A stretch of DNA of 64,000 bases, taken from contig CAZGWD010000011.1 in the NCBI GenBank assembly GCA_964529415.1, forward strand, positions 70,170 to 134,169, written 5' to 3'. Below, one piece after another: positions 15,190-24,269 of the stretch. The DNA comes from CAYMPH01 sp964529415. GTDB taxonomy: Bacteria; Spirochaetota; UBA4802; UBA5550. Both the position numbers and the translations under genes were made by a program. Below the pieces are notes generated by a model, which saw only the letters and a list, made by a program, of their open reading frames with translations, did no database searches and was not told where the DNA came from. Each line of letters starts with the position of its first letter. Positions within the stretch are counted from its first letter, which is position 1.

Positions 15190-16503
15190 TCAGCTTGTTG
15201 GCGGATTACATGAATCCCTCTTGAAACAGGTCTCAGCGCAGGGATTGCTGCAGCACGAAGGAAGTATCAGTCTTACGGACTTTTCAAAAAATATATAATC
15301 CCAGATCCAGTGAATTAAGACAAAAATTTTATTTCTAAAACCAATCAGGTTAAGTATGTGTATTACAATCCATATAATCCAGGCACTAAAACCTTTAAAT
15401 TTTTTATTTCCAATTTCGGTTACTGCTGAGTTACGACCAATTGTAACCATGGATCCTTTATCTCTGTAAACAAAATCTATCTGATTTTCACCTGAAATAT
15501 CACGCAAAATATTTTTTGCAGCGTGTTTTCCCTGCTGTATCGCAACAGGTGCAATCATCGGCAGAGGAGAACCTTTAAATTCAAAATGAGTCAGGTCTCC
15601 GGTAACATACACAAATGGAAAATCCTTTATCTGTAATGATTTTTCAACGCGGATTCTCGCATTACCTGTCATGGACAATTCTGTATCTGAATCAATAGTT
15701 TCGCCTTTTACGCCTGCAGTCCAAATAACAGATTCGCTGGGGATTGATGTACCGTCATTAAAGAATACGCCTTCTGAATTTATCTTATCTACCTTTGAAT
15801 TTAAATAAACACCAACACCCATACTTGTTAATTTATTAACAGCATATAAACTCAATTCTTCTGACAACATTGACAAGATCCTATCAGCGGAATCTATAAG
15901 CGAAACTTTAATTTCTTCGGAGCTGATAGAAGTGAAGTCTTTCTTTAAAGGTCCTTTGATCAGTTCTGATAATGCGCCGGCAAATTCAATACCTGTAGGA
16001 CCTCCGCCTACAATAACAAATGATAACAGTTTCTTTCTTTGATCAGGGTCAGAGCAATATGAGGCTCTTTCAAAGCATGATAGTATATGATTTCTCAAAA
16101 TAACTGCATCATCGAGGGTTTTTAATGAAAATGCAATTTCTTTTGCACCTTCAATATTATAATATGTTGTTGTGCTTCCGGTTGCAATTATCAGATAATC
16201 AAAATTAATTATTTGATTATTGCATTCAACATATTTATCTTTAAAATTTATCTTCCGGACTTCCGATCGTAAATAATTTATATTTTTATGATTTCTTAAA
16301 AGAGATCTGATTGGGAACGCAATCTGCTCAGGCTCAATTTCAGCTGCGCCTACCTGATATAATAAAGGCAGAAATGTATGATAATTATTTTTATCTATAA
16401 TTGTAACCCGGACTGATTTTTTAAAAAAAGTTCTAACAGCCCAGAGACCTGAAAAACCAGCACCAATTATTACAACATGTTTGTCATCAGAATTAGCTTT
16501 CAT
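15190..16503 (-). CDS. ndh: Type II NADH dehydrogenase (NDH-2)
   Basis: A 437-residue FAD-dependent NADH:quinone oxidoreductase. The FAD motif GAGFSGLWAVRTF is at about residue 14 and the NAD(P) motif VGGGPTGIEFAGAL at about 166. FAD is also contacted at VYVTGD and PMIAPVAIQQGKHAA. The C-terminal amphipathic/hydrophobic stretch (WIIWIVIHILNLIGF, then LIHWIWDYIFF) is the usual membrane-attachment region. It is followed by an unusual Cys-rich tail (CCSNPCAETCFKRDSC), six Cys in 16 residues, that could bind metal. It is non-proton-pumping and oxidises NADH in the quinone pool. Confidence 0.88.
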   Translation of the reverse strand: MKANSDDKHVVIIGAGFSGLWAVRTFFKKSVRVTIIDKNNYHTFLPLLYQVGAAEIEPEQIAFPIRSLLRNHKNINYLRSEVRKINFKDKYVECNNQIINFDYLIIATGSTTTYYNIEGAKEIAFSLKTLDDAVILRNHILSCFERASYCSDPDQRKKLLSFVIVGGGPTGIEFAGALSELIKGPLKKDFTSISSEEIKVSLIDSADRILSMLSEELSLYAVNKLTSMGVGVYLNSKVDKINSEGVFFNDGTSIPSESVIWTAGVKGETIDSDTELSMTGNARIRVEKSLQIKDFPFVYVTGDLTHFEFKGSPLPMIAPVAIQQGKHAAKNILRDISGENQIDFVYRDKGSMVTIGRNSAVTEIGNKKFKGFSAWIIWIVIHILNLIGFRNKIFVLIHWIWDYIFFEKSVRLILPSCCSNPCAETCFKRDSCNPPTS

Positions 16504-16665
16504 TGTTGGATTTCCTTTGAATTTACAGAAAAAATATTGACTATAAGTTTTTATAACGGAATTATTATGCTGGAAATCCTGTCAATAATTATACTATATA
16601 TAGAATTGATAGCAAAAATTTGTTGCAACTTATTCATAAGTTTAAGAGTTGTAACAGGAATATAC

Positions 16666-16738
16666 GCCAGCATACCTCAGTTGGTAGAGGAGTCGATTCG
16701 TAATCGACCTGCCGCCAGTTCGATCCTGGCTGCTGGCT
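16666..16738 (+). tRNA. tRNA-Thr (anticodon CGT)
   Basis: Acceptor stem GCCAGCA / TGCTGGC, D-arm CCTC/GAGG, anticodon stem GTCGA/TCGAC with loop TTCGTAA (anticodon CGT), and T-arm GCCAG/CTGGC with loop TTCGATC. The discriminator is T73, and CCA is not encoded. It stands alone between ndh (-) and an unknown gene (+). Confidence 0.96.
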
Positions 16739-16828
16739 TATTTTTTATGAATTCTTTATAAAGTCCGCGCATTGATTTATCCGATAGTATTTATATAATA
16801 TCCTCTAAATTAAAATCCGGAATAAATA

Positions 16829-17455
16829 ATGAAGCAATCATTCGAAAATATAGTTCTTACAGATCTTGAGCTCATAGATTTTCAGAGCTTTTTAAAGTCA
16901 GGCCCGCTTGAGAATATAGCTGAGAAAATTCTCGACAGTTTGTACGGCGATACAGACATGATGCGAAGGGATCTGCTTGATAAATTTCTTGAATACATCT
17001 ACAAGAGATGCATGACCGGGTATGTTGACATTCCGAGTATGGCTTATCCTACTAAACGCATGATGGATAAGGATCTTGAAATAAGGGTTAAATCACTTAT
17101 AAATGAGCATCTTTATCCGGATATTGTTCTGAGGATTTTGAAATTTTTTCTCAGGAATGTTCATGAGGCTGATTCGAATCTATATCTTGCAAATCTGATT
17201 GAATCTGATGAAATAATAACTTCAATTTTAGATACATACAGGCTTTTAAAAAAGGATATTTTCAAACCGGATGAGGATGAAAGAACTCTGAATGTTAAAA
17301 GAATTCAGCAGTTTTTTAAACATTCAGAAAATAAATTATCTTCTCCTCTTGATGCCTGTGCGAGATTAAAATATATCCTCGAATTTTTTGCTATTAAAAA
17401 AAATGTATCTCATCTTTATAAAAGTGAGGATATCCTGCTTTACGATGTCAAATAG
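16829..17455 (+). CDS. Hypothetical protein, helical, 208 aa
   Basis: No family recognised. It is an acidic, mostly alpha-helical cytoplasmic protein with no signal peptide or membrane segment. Notable stretches are LLDKFLEYIYKRCM and VKSLINEHLYPDIVLRILKFFL. It is convergent with the unknown gene ending at 17477. Codon and base composition match the neighbours. Confidence 0.7.
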   Translation: MKQSFENIVLTDLELIDFQSFLKSGPLENIAEKILDSLYGDTDMMRRDLLDKFLEYIYKRCMTGYVDIPSMAYPTKRMMDKDLEIRVKSLINEHLYPDIVLRILKFFLRNVHEADSNLYLANLIESDEIITSILDTYRLLKKDIFKPDEDERTLNVKRIQQFFKHSENKLSSPLDACARLKYILEFFAIKKNVSHLYKSEDILLYDVK

Positions 17456-17476
17456 ACAGTTATGAGAGATGAATAT

Positions 17477-17926
17477 CTATTTTAGTTTTTCTATGACATC
17501 TCCCTGCTGCATGCTACTTTCTCGTACATTGATGTTTTTATATCTTTTTGAATCTGAAAAAGTTCTTTTGTTGTTGTATTCCGCATCATAGGAAGCAATC
17601 AGCCAGAATAAAATATCTTTTAAATCCTGGGGGGATGTGTCTACAACTGTATATCTGTAATAGAGATTACCCATGTCAAAATTACCGATAATATGTTTGT
17701 AATTGGAAGTCTCGTAGTCGATAAATTTTTTAAGGCCGATTCTGCAGCCATCTCTCCAGCACCCGTAATAAATCAGGTCGGAATAGGAATTTCTTTCAGC
17801 ATGATGAAGAGAAACAATTCCAGCTAATTCCGGAAGAATTTTACCAGCTGAATATTTTTCATATTTATAGAAAGGTGACCATGCTATATCATAAAATGCT
17901 TCATCGTTATGAATTCTTTTTTTCAT
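17477..17926 (-). CDS. Hypothetical protein, 149 aa
   Basis: No family recognised. It is rich in Tyr (YYGCWRDG, YYRYTVVDTS) with a few conserved-looking Trp/Cys positions and no signal peptide. It begins 1 base after the Lon-domain gene's stop and is probably translated from the same mRNA. Confidence 0.65.
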   Translation of the reverse strand: MKKRIHNDEAFYDIAWSPFYKYEKYSAGKILPELAGIVSLHHAERNSYSDLIYYGCWRDGCRIGLKKFIDYETSNYKHIIGNFDMGNLYYRYTVVDTSPQDLKDILFWLIASYDAEYNNKRTFSDSKRYKNINVRESSMQQGDVIEKLK

Positions 17927-17927
17927 A

Positions 17928-18512
17928 TTAATCCTTTTTTTTTCTATTCATTTTTTTTATAAGATTCTTTAATATATGATCAAGTAAAATGCTTCTTTTG
18001 CCGGTATCAACCTGGTTGAAAAGCTTACGTCTGGTTCTGATGTCAACAACGAAATAATTTGAAATAAAATCTGTCAGCTGTCCGATATCAGTTAAATAAT
18101 TCAATAGATTTATAAGTTTATCAGATTCATCAACATTTATCAGGAAAATTAGTTCCTGAGCTTTTTTTCTCAAGTCATCGATTGATTTTTCATCGGAATT
18201 GTTTTTCAGGTCCTGAATGATTTGAAAATCCGCTTCAGTGTAATTATATATATTATTAATTCTAATTCTATTTAATCCTTTTATTTTTATTTTAACTGTT
18301 TTTTCAAAAATTCCCAGAGATGCGATTTCAGCATATGTTGCCATTTTATTTTTATGGAAATATATATCTAAAAAATTCCTGATCGGATATGCTATGATTT
18401 TATCACCTGATTGGAGATTCCTTGAACTTTCAGTTAATGGAATAACCACATTCATTGTGCAGTTTGGGAATACAATTTTTCTGTTGATATAATATATTTT
18501 AACTTTTTCCAT
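17928..18512 (-). CDS. Lon substrate-binding (PUA-like) domain protein
   Basis: A 194-residue stand-alone version of the Lon N-terminal domain. The IVFPNCTMNVVIPLTESSR start, the ATYAEIASLG strand, KIKGLNRIRI, and the helical TDFISNYFVVDIRTRRKLFN / RSILLDHIL end follow the order of that domain. There is no AAA+ or protease part. Such proteins (YcaP/LonD-like) occur widely; in E3-like or protease-adaptor systems the domain binds unfolded segments. The immediate downstream gene (17477-17926) is a candidate partner. Confidence 0.75.
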   Translation of the reverse strand: MEKVKIYYINRKIVFPNCTMNVVIPLTESSRNLQSGDKIIAYPIRNFLDIYFHKNKMATYAEIASLGIFEKTVKIKIKGLNRIRINNIYNYTEADFQIIQDLKNNSDEKSIDDLRKKAQELIFLINVDESDKLINLLNYLTDIGQLTDFISNYFVVDIRTRRKLFNQVDTGKRSILLDHILKNLIKKMNRKKKD

Positions 18513-18690
18513 TTTTTATAAATCAAAAAAATAAGATTGCTGCTTATTAATTTAATGGTTGCAAATTTTGTCAATATGTATATAAAATACCATTTAATAA
18601 CTTTTAATCAAAAAAAAACTATTGATATTTAAAAAAAGGTAAATAAAATTTATATGAATTTTAACTAATAATCAAAAAAGGAGCAGGCAG

Positions 18691-18993
18691 ATGGAAAAAA
18701 GAAAAAATGAGAGAATAAATAAAAAAATAAAATCTGAAGTTCATTCAGAATATGCAATGACATACAGCACATCAATAGATCTAAGCAGCGGAGGTATTTT
18801 TATTTCAACACCGGAACCTCTTGCAAATGGAACTGAACTTTTGATTTCATTTAAAACTCCTGACGGCGAAAATGTGGAAATAAAAGGAGTTGTTAAATGG
18901 AGTGCAGACAATGATGAGAAAACCGGTATGGGCATTGAATTTATTAATATTTCAGAGAATGCGAGAAAACAGGTTTTAAAAATGAATGAATAA
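18691..18993 (+). CDS. PilZ domain protein (cyclic-di-GMP receptor)
   Basis: A 100-residue single PilZ domain. The c-di-GMP-binding elements are R4-x3-R8 near the N-terminus and D30-x-S32-x2-G35 (DLSSGGIF). The beta-barrel continues through GTELLISF and VKGVVKW-like strands (EIKGVVKW) to TGMGIEFINIS. A strong GGAG lies upstream of the ATG. It probably transmits c-di-GMP levels to an unknown partner. Confidence 0.92.
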   Translation: MEKRKNERINKKIKSEVHSEYAMTYSTSIDLSSGGIFISTPEPLANGTELLISFKTPDGENVEIKGVVKWSADNDEKTGMGIEFINISENARKQVLKMNE

Positions 18994-19001
18994 TAAAATA
19001 A

Positions 19002-20345
19002 TTAATCGGTCTTGATGCCGCCTGTTTTAGCAACGGCTTTGATAAAAAAATAGCCGAATGGGTTCAGGTTCTCGCCTGTAATTAAATAAATTCTTTTAAT
19101 GATGAAAGCGCAGGCGTATTTTTTCAGATCAAGACTTTTTATTATTTTAAACAACGACTTGAACATTTCATCCAGATAAATAAAAAATAGATTAAAGATA
19201 AATGATTCCAGTTCCTGCTTTATATTATCATTAAATGACTTGATGAAATTTTCTTTTTTATCCATTAAATATTTTTCATATAGATTTTTTAATCCGTATT
19301 CCTGTCCGATCAGAAATTCAACGCTGAAAATAGCATCACCTTTTTTTTCAGACGAATGAAGATTTTCAGGATCAATTAAATATTGTTCATATAAAGATTT
19401 TATTCTTTTTTGAAATAATTCCTCATCGTAACTTCTTTCCTTGTTGATATCGGAAAAAATAAGCATTAGTATATCATCTATTTTATTCCCGTATTGCTTT
19501 CCGAATGGAGTTTCAAGCATCTTGTCTTTAAAAACTTTATTTACGATGGATTGTGATTTTTCAGCTTCGCGCCTTGCAATTTTTGCCATTATACCATTGT
19601 CTGAAGCATTAAGAAGGGCATCCGGTTTAATTGATTTAATTTCAGCAATTTTTGCAATAAGATATTGTATATTTTCTTTTACATCATTTAAAGAAATCCT
19701 GGGTCTCTTTTCGATTATAAGATTATCGTTTTTAATATCATCATCATTGAAAAAAAATTTTATATAGGTTTTGTCATAACGCCAGTCATTTTTATTCATT
19801 AGAGTTACATATGCATCATGCAGAGATGCGGCAATTATTCCATGCTGAGCTTTTGTTGAAATGGTAACATCGCTTTGCGAGAGAGTTGTATAGGTTCTGA
19901 CGTGCCCATTGAGTTCATTTATCGACATTGCATTTGTGGTGTTGCTTTTATGCATATTCATATTATATAGCTGGATTTCATTGCTCAATCTGTTTTCAAT
20001 GTGTGACCTGAGGCTGATATATGAAGAAAGGCCTGATGGATTTACGCTATCCGAGAAAATATTTGATATAAATTCGTTCTCAAGATTTTTGGTTCCCTTC
20101 ATCGCAAGATTGAAAATTCTCGTTAAAACGCCTATTCTTTCAAATAGCATGATTACCAGATTCGTTTCCAGGCTCGCAAGCTGGAAGTTGTAATTGATTA
20201 TTCCTGATAATTTTCCTTCTGTTATGATTTCAGCATAATCTGTCAGTTTATTCAGTATTTTTATAATGCTCGCATAATCTAAAAAGTCCGCGATTTGCTT
20301 TATCTTGTCATCCATTTCATTTCTGATTTCAGTCTTTTCAGGCAT
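19002..20345 (-). CDS. Hypothetical protein, 447 aa
   Basis: No family recognised. It is a large cytoplasmic, Ile/Lys/Asn-rich, mostly helical protein. The N-terminal third is predicted helical (IKQIADFLDYASIIKILNKL), the middle contains THAMSINELNGHVRTYT-like polar sequence (MSINELNGHVRTYT), and the C-terminus has hydrophobic helices (LFFIYLDEMFKSLFKII). No signal peptide. It is convergent with the PilZ gene. Confidence 0.65.
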   Translation of the reverse strand: MPEKTEIRNEMDDKIKQIADFLDYASIIKILNKLTDYAEIITEGKLSGIINYNFQLASLETNLVIMLFERIGVLTRIFNLAMKGTKNLENEFISNIFSDSVNPSGLSSYISLRSHIENRLSNEIQLYNMNMHKSNTTNAMSINELNGHVRTYTTLSQSDVTISTKAQHGIIAASLHDAYVTLMNKNDWRYDKTYIKFFFNDDDIKNDNLIIEKRPRISLNDVKENIQYLIAKIAEIKSIKPDALLNASDNGIMAKIARREAEKSQSIVNKVFKDKMLETPFGKQYGNKIDDILMLIFSDINKERSYDEELFQKRIKSLYEQYLIDPENLHSSEKKGDAIFSVEFLIGQEYGLKNLYEKYLMDKKENFIKSFNDNIKQELESFIFNLFFIYLDEMFKSLFKIIKSLDLKKYACAFIIKRIYLITGENLNPFGYFFIKAVAKTGGIKTD

Positions 20346-20474
20346 TCAGAACTCCTACTTGGCATTATTGTTAAATAAGACACGCTTTTCTATATTGTAA
20401 AGCAAAAAAAAGGATTTGTTATTGACGGATTACTATTTTTAATATAAAATTGTTATTCATGGATTAGTTAAATA

Positions 20475-22550
20475 ATGAATAATAATAAAACAATATCAGT
20501 TTTAATTGTTGAAGATGAAGTTTCTTCGGCTGTAATGCTCCAGGCTATGCTTTCTAAAGCCGGTTATACAATTTTAGCTAAAGTTGAAACTGGCGAAGAA
20601 GCTGTTGTAAAAGCTTCAGAATTAAGGCCTGATATTGTTTTAATGGATATACAGCTTGGAGGAAAAATCGACGGTATTGATGCTGCCTGTCAGATATGGA
20701 GTTTATATGGTATTCCGTTTGTTTATCTTACTGGCGGTACAAATGACGAAGATTTCAACCGTGCCAAGGAAACCATGCCGTTTGGATATATTTTAAAACC
20801 CTACAGTTTTAATCTTCTGAGTGCAGTTATTGAGCTTGCTTTATATAAATTTAATACTGACTGGAAACTAAAAGAAACAGAAAAAAGAAACGCAAATATA
20901 CTTGCAAGCATCCCGGATAAAATTTTTAATTTGAACATCGATGGAAGCTTTACAACCCGATCTGATGAAAAACTTGCATCTGAATATTACAATGCAGGAT
21001 TTTTAAATGATTCTGTTCTTGAAAAAATTAAGCCGCTGGCATCGGAAGCAGTATCTTCAAATCAGATCCAATATTACGAATATTCAATAAAAAATAAATC
21101 AGTAAATAATTATTTTGAAGCCAGAATTCTTATTGTAGGGGCTGGAAGTGTTCTTGTCTTATTGAGAGATATTACTGAAAAAAAGAATGCAGAGCTTGAA
21201 CTTGAAAATTACAAATCTCACCTTGAGGAACTTGTTGAACAGCGTGCTAAAGAAATCTATGCTGTTAATAATAATCTTAAGGAGGAAGTAAAGAAAAGCG
21301 AGAAATATCAGTTAAATATAAAAATGTTTAAACAGGCCATTGACCAGTCTCCCAATCTTGTTGCTATAGTTAATAAATCGGGCAATATCGAATATGTAAA
21401 TAAGAAGTATTGTGAAATTACAGGTTATGAATTTGAGGATTTTAAAGGAGGAAATCTCAACAAACCGGCAAATAAAGTAATGCCTGAACCGGACATGTGG
21501 TCAAAAATAATCAGAAATAATGAATGGAGCGGTGAGCTATACGGCCTTACAAAGATTGGAGGAATTTTTTATCTTAAGTCTAAAATATCAACAATAAGAG
21601 ACATCAATAATGAAATTCTGTACTATATTCTTTTATCCGAAGATATTACTCAGGAAAAGCAAGATCGGATGCTCCTTGAAAAAACCAGGGAATTAATCGA
21701 AAGTACGGATATTGAAATTCAGGATAAGGATCTTGACTGGCAGGAATGGAAAGAAAGGATGATGTCGCGAAATGTTTCCAGAACCGACAAGTCTCTTTTT
21801 AGAAATATATACAACAGCTTTACTCAGGGTGCAGGTTTCGGATCGCTTTTAACACTAATAGATATGATGAAATCAGCTGATGAAAAGCATGAAGGAAAAA
21901 ATCTAGTAGATTCAAGTCTTTTTAAAATGATAGCAACAAATGCTGAAACAGCTCAGGATGCTTTTAAAACTTTTTCAAGCATAGACTTTATTATTTCTAA
22001 TGACTTTGTTCAGGAGAAAATTTCATTCGGAGATTATTATGATTTTGTTAAAGCTGTTATATTTAAAATTAATGATCTTTTGAAATTAAAGGACCAGAAA
22101 ATAATTATAAACGATTTAAATGCATCATATAGAAAAGCATATGTAAATATCAATAAGGAATATTTCTATAAAGCGTTATATGAAGGTTTGATAAATGCAA
22201 TTAAATTTTCAAAAAATAAAACTTATATTATAGTCATTGTTTCTATTATAAACAGAAACTCGGTCATAACAATACTGAGTGAACCTGAAAAGGGTTCAGA
22301 TGGAATTCTCGGTATACCGCCTGAATATGAAAAAATTGTTTTTGAGCCTTTTTACAGGCTCTCAAAACTGGTTTTTGAACAATATAAAACATTGGATTTT
22401 GGTCTTGGCCTTACTCTTATTGAAAAAATAATTATGAAACACGGCGGAGATGTTGTTCTAAAGAATATTATAGACCATTCTGATATTAAAAGAGAACCGC
22501 TATTTAAAGTCAGTCTTGCAATAACTTTACCGCTTGCATCGGAAAGATAA
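20475..22550 (+). CDS. Receiver-PAS-histidine-kinase-like signalling protein
   Basis: A 691-residue protein. Residues 8-125 form a receiver domain with acidic pair ED (13-14), phospho-acceptor Asp58 (IVLMDIQ), Thr86 and Lys108. A coiled coil follows at about 230-275 and a PAS domain at about 285-395 (FKQAIDQSPNLVAIVNKSGN, then EYVNKKYCEITGYE). The last 140 residues are a HATPase-like domain with an N-box (EGLINAIKFS) and a G2-like box (DFGLGLTLIEKII). No clear HisKA H-box is visible, and the G1 box is poor (EPEKGSDGILG). It may be a degenerate kinase or one of an unusual dimerisation type. Confidence 0.85.
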   Translation: MNNNKTISVLIVEDEVSSAVMLQAMLSKAGYTILAKVETGEEAVVKASELRPDIVLMDIQLGGKIDGIDAACQIWSLYGIPFVYLTGGTNDEDFNRAKETMPFGYILKPYSFNLLSAVIELALYKFNTDWKLKETEKRNANILASIPDKIFNLNIDGSFTTRSDEKLASEYYNAGFLNDSVLEKIKPLASEAVSSNQIQYYEYSIKNKSVNNYFEARILIVGAGSVLVLLRDITEKKNAELELENYKSHLEELVEQRAKEIYAVNNNLKEEVKKSEKYQLNIKMFKQAIDQSPNLVAIVNKSGNIEYVNKKYCEITGYEFEDFKGGNLNKPANKVMPEPDMWSKIIRNNEWSGELYGLTKIGGIFYLKSKISTIRDINNEILYYILLSEDITQEKQDRMLLEKTRELIESTDIEIQDKDLDWQEWKERMMSRNVSRTDKSLFRNIYNSFTQGAGFGSLLTLIDMMKSADEKHEGKNLVDSSLFKMIATNAETAQDAFKTFSSIDFIISNDFVQEKISFGDYYDFVKAVIFKINDLLKLKDQKIIINDLNASYRKAYVNINKEYFYKALYEGLINAIKFSKNKTYIIVIVSIINRNSVITILSEPEKGSDGILGIPPEYEKIVFEPFYRLSKLVFEQYKTLDFGLGLTLIEKIIMKHGGDVVLKNIIDHSDIKREPLFKVSLAITLPLASER

Positions 22551-22603
22551 TCTGATTTTTAAAGTTAAAAATTCTATTTTGTTTTATATTGAAGGAGAAA
22601 AAA

Positions 22604-22786
22604 ATGCCGTATATTAATGTTAAAACAGCGGGAAAGCTGACAAAAGACCAGAAATCACTTATAGCTGAAAAATTTACAGCTGTATTATTTGAAGTTGCAG
22701 GGAAAAAACCTGAATCAACATATATTGTTTTTGATCAGGTTGAAAGGGAAGACTGGGCTTCCGGCGGAAAACTTCTTTCTGAATAA
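22604..22786 (+). CDS. 4-oxalocrotonate tautomerase family protein
   Basis: A 60-residue tautomerase. The start is the ATG at 22604, which puts the catalytic Pro directly after Met (MPYINVKTAG), with AAGGAG six bases upstream. A TTG at 22589 would bury the Pro and is rejected. The family uses Pro1 as general base in small-molecule enol/keto tautomerisation and forms hexamers. The substrate is unknown. Confidence 0.9.
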   Translation: MPYINVKTAGKLTKDQKSLIAEKFTAVLFEVAGKKPESTYIVFDQVEREDWASGGKLLSE

Positions 22787-22792
22787 ATTAAA

Positions 22793-23035
22793 ATGAAGTT
22801 TTTCAGTTATTTAATTATTTCTTCTTTTCTGGCAGCAGTTTTGTTTAATACAACTCTGTTTTCAGATGATTCAATTAATTTTAAAATTTACAAGTGCGAA
22901 AAAATCTGCAGAGAAAGATATGAATCCTGTGCTCTGAAAGCTTCCATGAGAAAAGGCAAAGAAAAAAATAAAATTGAAGCTATATGTTTAAACAGGCTTT
23001 TCGACTGCAGAGAGAGGTGCAGGAAAATAAAATGA
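22793..23035 (+). CDS. Small secreted Cys-rich protein (twin CX3C)
   Basis: An 80-residue protein with a signal peptide (about 1-24, FLAAVLFNTTLFS). The mature part has two Cys-bearing helices. One is KCEKICRERYESC (CX3CX6C) and the other CLNRLFDCRERC (CX7CX3C); the second is the mirror image of the first. This suggests a disulfide-linked helical hairpin in the periplasm, if it is oxidising. It starts 6 bases after the tautomerase and overlaps the next gene by 4 bases (ATGA), so it is translationally coupled to the DUF362 protein. Confidence 0.72.
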   Translation: MKFFSYLIISSFLAAVLFNTTLFSDDSINFKIYKCEKICRERYESCALKASMRKGKEKNKIEAICLNRLFDCRERCRKIK

Positions 23036-24093
23036 AAGAAAATGTATATTTTATTAGATTAAATAGCTTGGATGAGCAGGGCTTATCCCTGAAAATATTA
23101 AAAACAATAACAGAATACGGTCTGCTCGATTTTATCATCAAAAATGATATGACTGCAGTAAAGACCCATTTCGGCGAGGCAGCCGGAAATGGTTTTATCC
23201 GGCCGCTGCATATTAATGCAATCGGAAATGAAATTAAAAAAAAAGGGGCTCATCCTTTTTTAACAGAAACCTCAACTTTATATAAAGGAAACAGATCTAA
23301 TGCAGTAAGTCATATTCATCTTGCCAATAAACATGGATTCGGATATGAAAATACCGGATTGCCAATTATAATGGCAGATGGTCTTTTTGGAGATGAGGAG
23401 ACTGATGTTGAAATAAATGGAAAAATTTATAAAAGCGTGAATGTTGCAAAAGCAATTGCAGCTGCTCAGTCCATGATAGTATTCTCCCATTTTACAGGCC
23501 ATCTGGCAGCAGGATTTGGTGCTGCTTTAAAAAATCTCGGCATGGGATGCACAAGCAGAAAGGCAAAATTAATTCAGCATTCAACCGCACGTCCATCCAT
23601 TAAAGTTTCCAGATGCACTCTCTGCGGGCAATGTGAAAAATGGTGCCCTGCTGGAGCGATAACTCATAATGAAAAAAGTGCTGTAATTAAAAATTCAAAA
23701 TGCATCGGCTGCGGTCAGTGCCTTGCTGTTTGCAGGTTTGATTCTGTCGGTTATAACTGGGGAGCAACATACGAGGATCTGCAAAAAAAAGTTGTTGAGC
23801 ATGCAATGGGTGTTACGCTGCCAAAAAAGAATAAAATACTTTTTATAAATTTTCTTACAAGAATTTCAAAAGACTGCGACTGTATGACTTCATTTGAGAA
23901 AATTTGTGACGATATCGGGGTTTTACTGTCTTTTGATCCGGTTGCAATAGATGCATCTTCCCTTGATCTTGTTGAGAAGCACACTGGTAAAAAATTTTCA
24001 GAGCTGTCGTTCGATATTCCATATAAATTCCAGATAGATTATTCAAGAGAAATCGGCTTTGGAAATCCTGATTACGAACTTATTGAAGTATAA
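23032..24093 (+). CDS. DUF362 protein with two [4Fe-4S] ferredoxin motifs
   Basis: A 353-residue protein from ATG 23032, which overlaps the previous stop codon by 4 bases; a further upstream start is rejected. The DUF362 domain (about 20-180) includes KTHFGEAAGNGFIRP and VFSHFTGHLAAGFGAALKNLGMG (in two pieces). Two ferredoxin-type motifs follow: CTLCGQCEKWCP and CIGCGQCLAVC. DUF362 proteins are putative iron-sulfur oxidoreductases of anaerobes, possibly fed by ferredoxin; no defined reaction. It ends just before a dispersed inverted repeat. Confidence 0.88.
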   Translation: MKENVYFIRLNSLDEQGLSLKILKTITEYGLLDFIIKNDMTAVKTHFGEAAGNGFIRPLHINAIGNEIKKKGAHPFLTETSTLYKGNRSNAVSHIHLANKHGFGYENTGLPIIMADGLFGDEETDVEINGKIYKSVNVAKAIAAAQSMIVFSHFTGHLAAGFGAALKNLGMGCTSRKAKLIQHSTARPSIKVSRCTLCGQCEKWCPAGAITHNEKSAVIKNSKCIGCGQCLAVCRFDSVGYNWGATYEDLQKKVVEHAMGVTLPKKNKILFINFLTRISKDCDCMTSFEKICDDIGVLLSFDPVAIDASSLDLVEKHTGKKFSELSFDIPYKFQIDYSREIGFGNPDYELIEV

Positions 24094-24097
24094 AATA

Positions 24098-24262
24098 TAG
24101 AACGCGGATAACGCTGATGATTAGGATGATCGCAGATTTTCAAGAATTAAGGATTTTTTTAAATTAAAGAAAGAAAAGCAATAGAATGGGATTTGCTGAT
24201 TTTAATAACTCTGAAAAATTAATCTTATTTAATTATAAACAATCTGCGTCATCCGCGTTCTA
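24098..24262. repeat. Dispersed intergenic inverted repeat
   Basis: TAGAACGCGGAT at 24098-24109 and its exact complement ATCCGCGTTCTA at 24251-24262, with inner partners CGCAGATT (24131) and AATCTGCG (24241). The ends are GC-rich and the middle is AT-rich. It lies in the convergent gap between two genes. It looks like a REP/MITE-type element. Confidence 0.75.
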
Positions 24263-24269
24263 TTGCTTT

